This document shows, piece by piece, positions 4,995 through 7,839 of a stretch of 7,839 bases of DNA. Positions within the stretch are counted from its first letter, which is position 1. Each line of letters begins with the position of its first letter. This stretch comes from Synergistaceae bacterium. Its GTDB lineage: Bacteria; Synergistota; Synergistia; Synergistales; Aminobacteriaceae. The notes beneath the pieces were generated by a model. The model was not told where the DNA came from, searched no databases, and saw only the letters and a list, made by a program, of their open reading frames with translations. The stretch lies in assembly GCA_017427625.1 (NCBI GenBank), contig JAFRSL010000213.1, positions 1 through 7,839 on the forward strand. The letters run 5' to 3'. The position numbers and the translations under genes were made by a program.

Positions 4995-6950
4995 TTACAT
5001 TTTCTCCATAGCCTTGACCGCAAAATCCACAGCATCGCCCCTCGTAATCTCACCTTCAGGAAGTGAAAGCTCCGAGCCTGTGAGTTCCTTCACACGCGCC
5101 GAAAGTTTCTGCCTGTCCTCATCGCTCAGACTCTCGTCAACCCCGAACCTCCCGGCGTTCAAGTCCCCTGTAACCTCCATTATCGTCGGGATACCATGAG
5201 TCTCATTGCTGGGATATTCCTTCGGCTCAAGGAGGCCGTAGAGATTCGAGAGCTGAATATTTCGGTTGTGCTTGTGTTCCGGCGGTACGTCAGAATACGC
5301 GCAGAGCGACAAGTTCACCCCAGCTTTCAGCAGCGCAGACTGAACATGTATAGCCTTGACCTCACGGGGCGGAAGATTCCTCAGGACTGATAATGCCGCC
5401 AACGCTCCCGCCGCCTGACCCGTCATCATCGTTATGGGCTGAAGCCTCAATGCTCCCGAAACAAGCCGCGACATTGAGAGGTTCTTTTCCGCGAGGATTA
5501 GGCCGTCGATATTTCGCGGGACTAACGTTCTCATTGGCACCTGAAAATTTCCCATCGGCCTGTGCTGCTCAATGTAGACCGCTTTCTCCTGAATATCGCT
5601 CTCCATGTCAGCCTCAATGTCCGTGTGATGAAGGTCAAGGTGGTAACGACCAATCGCTATTGCGTCCTGAAACTCATGACTCTTCCTGCCGTCCTTGTAG
5701 CTCAGCGAGTTCTCGTGAAGCTCCCTTGATGTCAGCGTGTATTCACCGACTCCCCTTCTCGACTCCCTCACGTAAGGTACGGGCGGGCAATGGCGGGCAA
5801 TTACCTTCCATTCGTCCGGGAGATCCTTTGCGGCTTCCGGAAGTTCACCGTATTCATTCTCATCAACAGACCAGTCCTCGCCGAGTTCGTTCTGAACGTA
5901 GTAGATGAAGTGCAATGTCTTTATGAGCGCATCACGTTCGAGGCGTTTTCGGAGGTTTCTGTCCTCAAGGTACGAGACTGGGAGGCCGTACTTTGCTCCT
6001 AATCTCTGCTGGCCGGGAAAATCATTGCCCCAGTTCACTGCGCATTTCGTGAACAAGTGCCAGTTTTCGCGCGAAGAGTCGTAATTTCCGGGCGTGAAAG
6101 AATCAGGAATGCCCCTGTATGCGTTGTGAGAGACGAAATTCACGGGTAGCTTGACGGGATATACTCCCTCGAAGTCAGAGCCGTCGCGCGTAACGTAATT
6201 CGCGTAGTTCAGCCTCGCCATGTCGTAGCCTGGAAGCGGATTTTTCGGACGGAGATGATCGGGTACACCGTCGGGGTACTTTCGTATCACCGTCGTCCAT
6301 GTGATGTCCTGAATCATTGCGTCGGGGTTGATTGCGGGGGTGATTGAGTTTCCGGCCCTGTAGTCAGCTCCTGCGAGCGGGAGAATGTCGCCGTATTCTG
6401 TCGCGTCAATGAGGACTTTGCAGGTTATGTTCCTGAGACCTTCGGGTGTTCGGACGATTACGCTGTTTATTCGCGGGGCATTGCTTACGCTGTCGTTGTT
6501 GACGGAGATTACTTCCTCTTTTCCGACACCGATGATTTCCGACTTGTAGAGAATATCAGGAGCGTCCTCGCCTCTTGCCATGTCCTGAAGAATCTTGTTG
6601 CCGATGTGAGGCTCGAAGGCTTTGAAGCTGGTACTCCAGTAGCTTGTGTTGATTGATTTTCCGCGAGCAAGGTAATATTCCTCAACCCTGCCTATGAAGT
6701 CGGCATAAATTCCGCTTGACTGATTGCTTAGGTCGTCCATGTTCGGGACTCCTGCTGCGACTGCCTGGCCTCCGAGCATGTTTGAAGGTTCGACAACTAG
6801 GACTTCCGCCCCCATTGAGGCCGCCTGAATTGCCGCTGAGATTCCGCCTGTTCCTGCTCCGGCTACGATGATGTCGTAGTGATCCTGAATGTTCAAGGCA
6901 TAAGCAGGTGTTAATGTGAGCATGGCTATGAGTACGAGAATGATGAACAC
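4995..6950 (-). CDS. Exported FAD-dependent oxidoreductase (FAD_oxidored family)
   Basis: This 651-residue flavoprotein starts at GTG 6950, with AGGAGGG seven bases upstream; an in-frame TAA sits two codons before the start, so no longer form is possible. Residues 1-18 form a hydrophobic signal-like segment ending in AYA. The dinucleotide-binding fold follows: DIIVAGAGTGG with GxGxxG at 31-36, then VVEPSNMLGGQA with Glu54. DATEYGD at 182-188 and the late FAD-contact region at about 480-522 (GLILAEKNLSMSRL, then LRLQPITMMTGQAAGALAAL) match the FAD-dependent oxidoreductase family that includes many exported proteins of unknown substrate. The C-terminal ~100 residues (from SDVPPEHKHNRNIQLSNL to EITRGDAVDFAVKAM) look weakly like an S-layer-homology element. 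No CxxCH haem motif or Tat twin arginine is seen. Substrate and electron partner are unknown. The gene appears to be transcribed alone, with terminators on both sides. Confidence 0.88.
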   Translation of the reverse strand: MFIILVLIAMLTLTPAYALNIQDHYDIIVAGAGTGGISAAIQAASMGAEVLVVEPSNMLGGQAVAAGVPNMDDLSNQSSGIYADFIGRVEEYYLARGKSINTSYWSTSFKAFEPHIGNKILQDMARGEDAPDILYKSEIIGVGKEEVISVNNDSVSNAPRINSVIVRTPEGLRNITCKVLIDATEYGDILPLAGADYRAGNSITPAINPDAMIQDITWTTVIRKYPDGVPDHLRPKNPLPGYDMARLNYANYVTRDGSDFEGVYPVKLPVNFVSHNAYRGIPDSFTPGNYDSSRENWHLFTKCAVNWGNDFPGQQRLGAKYGLPVSYLEDRNLRKRLERDALIKTLHFIYYVQNELGEDWSVDENEYGELPEAAKDLPDEWKVIARHCPPVPYVRESRRGVGEYTLTSRELHENSLSYKDGRKSHEFQDAIAIGRYHLDLHHTDIEADMESDIQEKAVYIEQHRPMGNFQVPMRTLVPRNIDGLILAEKNLSMSRLVSGALRLQPITMMTGQAAGALAALSVLRNLPPREVKAIHVQSALLKAGVNLSLCAYSDVPPEHKHNRNIQLSNLYGLLEPKEYPSNETHGIPTIMEVTGDLNAGRFGVDESLSDEDRQKLSARVKELTGSELSLPEGEITRGDAVDFAVKAMEKM

Positions 6951-6984
6951 GATTTATCCCTCCTGTGTGAGATTTACGATAGAG

Positions 6985-6993
6985 ATTGTATCA
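6985..6993 (-). promoter_or_regulatory. Extended -10 promoter of the FAD oxidoreductase gene
   Basis: TGATACAAT on the minus strand is an extended -10 element about 34 bases before the GTG start. No -35 hexamer is evident. Apart from this, the ribosome binding site and the leuD terminator, the 162-bp gap to leuD shows nothing recognisable. Confidence 0.4.
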
Positions 6994-7059
6994 GATGATA
7001 TTGTGTGAAAATATAAAGCGAACGCAAAATTCACCGTAATCTGCAAGTGTACTCCATAC

Positions 7060-7090
7060 AAAAAACCTCCCCCGCTTTCCGCAGAGGAGG
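7060..7090 (-). terminator. Rho-independent terminator after leuD
   Basis: On the minus strand CCTCCTCTGC pairs with GCGGGGGAGG (10 bp, two T-G pairs) around the loop GGAAA, followed directly by six T. It begins about 22 bases after the leuD stop and ends the leuCD unit. Confidence 0.9.
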
Positions 7091-7112
7091 CGCAAGATTT
7101 TTACTCTCTAAA

Positions 7113-7613
7113 CTATTCCGCGAACCTCGCACGCATCATCGGCTTAATTCCGCCAGCCTCGAGAATCTTCATGGCCTGATCCCCCAGCTTCTCGCACTGG
7201 AAAACTTCACCTGTCTCCTCAACCTTCACTGTCCCGGCCTCAAGGTCAAGCGTAAGAGTCTCCCCAGCTTTCACTTTCTGGTTGATACCCTTGCAGACAA
7301 TCGGAAGAAGTCCCAAGTTCACGGAGTTCCTGAAGAATATCCTGGCGAATGAATCCGCAAGAACCGCGACCGCCCCCATGTTCAGAAGCGAAATCGGAGC
7401 ATGTTCCCTCGATGACCCGCAGCCGAAATTCCTCCCCGCAACAACGAATCCACCCTGCGGAAAATTCCTAGCTATGTCCTCGCTCACTCCGCAAAGACAG
7501 TGTGAACCGATCTCCTTAGGGTCTGTTATCGCCAAGAAACGCCCCGGATATATCTGGTCTGTGTCAATGTTGTCGCCGATTACGATACATTTTCCCGTCA
7601 AAACTTTCTGCAT
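7113..7613 (-). CDS. leuD: 3-isopropylmalate dehydratase small subunit family (LeuD/HacB type)
   Basis: This 166-residue protein is the short (archaeal-type) small subunit that pairs with the Fe-S large subunit encoded just upstream to isomerise a hydroxy-acid such as 2-isopropylmalate in leucine synthesis. Diagnostic motifs are GDNIDTDQIYPGRFL at 13-27, GRNFGCGSSREHAP at about 60-73, and ARIFFRNSVNLGLLPI at about 90-105. The length is normal for the short form. In the relatives I recall, the tetrapeptide after the first motif discriminates substrates (YLRT in homoaconitases, YLVY in isopropylmalate isomerases); here the position reads FLAI, so the substrate is not settled by this motif. The ATG at 7613 has AAGGAG 11 bases upstream, overlapping the leuC stop. 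The 15-bp gap to leuC indicates co-transcription. A strong terminator follows the gene, so it is the last gene of its operon. Confidence 0.9.
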   Translation of the reverse strand: MQKVLTGKCIVIGDNIDTDQIYPGRFLAITDPKEIGSHCLCGVSEDIARNFPQGGFVVAGRNFGCGSSREHAPISLLNMGAVAVLADSFARIFFRNSVNLGLLPIVCKGINQKVKAGETLTLDLEAGTVKVEETGEVFQCEKLGDQAMKILEAGGIKPMMRARFAE

Positions 7614-7628
7614 TATCGTCCACTCTCC

Positions 7629-7839
7629 TTAGTCCAGAAATTCGCGCGGGTCTGTGATTTTCCCGTTCAACATGCTAGCTGCCACTGTTGCCGGACTTGC
7701 AAGGTACATCAATGCCTCCGTTGACCCCATTCGTCCCGGGAAGTTCCTGTTCGTGCTTGTTATGCAGACTTCGCCGGGCGCAAGAATGCCCTCGTGCGCT
7801 CCGAGACATGCGCCGCAGCCGGGAGTCGAGATTGTTGCG
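7629..7839 (-). CDS. leuC: 3-isopropylmalate dehydratase large subunit, C-terminal fragment
   Basis: The last 69 residues of an aconitase-superfamily large subunit lie inside the window; the rest is beyond the right edge. [12 protein letters not shown] carries the CxxC pair that ligates the [4Fe-4S] cluster; the third cysteine would lie outside the window. [18 protein letters not shown] follows and includes the NRNFxGRMG active-site segment typical of LeuC and homoaconitase. It ends [25 protein letters not shown]. The truncation is a window-edge effect, not a broken gene. The leuD ribosome binding site overlaps the stop codon, so the two subunits are translationally linked. Isopropylmalate, homoaconitate and dimethylmalate enzymes share these motifs, so the substrate is inferred mainly from frequency. 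Confidence 0.9.
   Translation of the reverse strand, partial: ATISTPGCGACLGAHEGILAPGEVCITSTNRNFPGRMGSTEALMYLASPATVAASMLNGKITDPREFLD

Noticed and set aside
5393..5908. 171-residue plus-strand frame opposite the FAD gene
   Set aside because: Low-complexity Pro/Ser/Arg composition with no domain. The opposite strand carries the well-supported flavoprotein.
6951..7059. Riboswitch or T-box ahead of the FAD gene
   Set aside because: Only a short leader fits between the candidate -10 and the start codon, and no conserved aptamer or stem is seen.

Overview
The window comes from a bacterium with an outer membrane or similar envelope: five of the eight genes open with Sec-type signal peptides. Base composition looks balanced to slightly GC-rich. 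Ribosome binding sites are strong (AGGAGG type) and two genes start with GTG. The gene mix is a polar amino-acid ABC transporter, secreted PQQ-type propeller and ankyrin proteins, an exported FAD oxidoreductase, and a short LeuD with LeuC. It would fit an anaerobic amino-acid-using lineage such as Synergistota, but that placement is inference and weak.

Right to left on the minus strand the layout is as follows. The 3' end of leuC (7629-7839) is followed by leuD (7113-7613) and a strong terminator. Next is an exported FAD-dependent oxidoreductase (4995-6950), which converges on a plus-strand secreted ankyrin-repeat gene (4268-4906) across a bidirectional terminator. The ankyrin gene is divergent from a secreted PQQ/beta-propeller gene (3051-4121), and a 17-bp tandem repeat lies between them. 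The propeller gene ends at its own terminator. After it comes an ABC transporter operon: substrate-binding protein B (2093-2911), substrate-binding protein A (1241-2038), one permease (445-1251) and the start of the ATPase (1-438, cut by the window edge).

The most striking observation is that both substrate-binding proteins appear circularly permuted. In ordinary family 3 (SBP_bac_3) binding proteins the order is 'VGTEAGFAPY... AGITxxER... VLVVR', then 'DLKGxxVGxQxGTTG... MKADGT'. Here the second half comes first, directly after the signal peptide, and the first half comes last, inside single uninterrupted reading frames. The break falls at the first inter-lobe hinge, so these proteins should join their two lobes by one covalent crossover instead of two. 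Protein A keeps the canonical amino-acid contact residues. Protein B has the same permuted layout but lacks the conserved Arg and Asp, so it probably binds something else. The two genes share a nearly identical leader (22 of 24 positions around the -10 box), which marks them as tandem paralogues. One permease and one ATPase apparently serve both.
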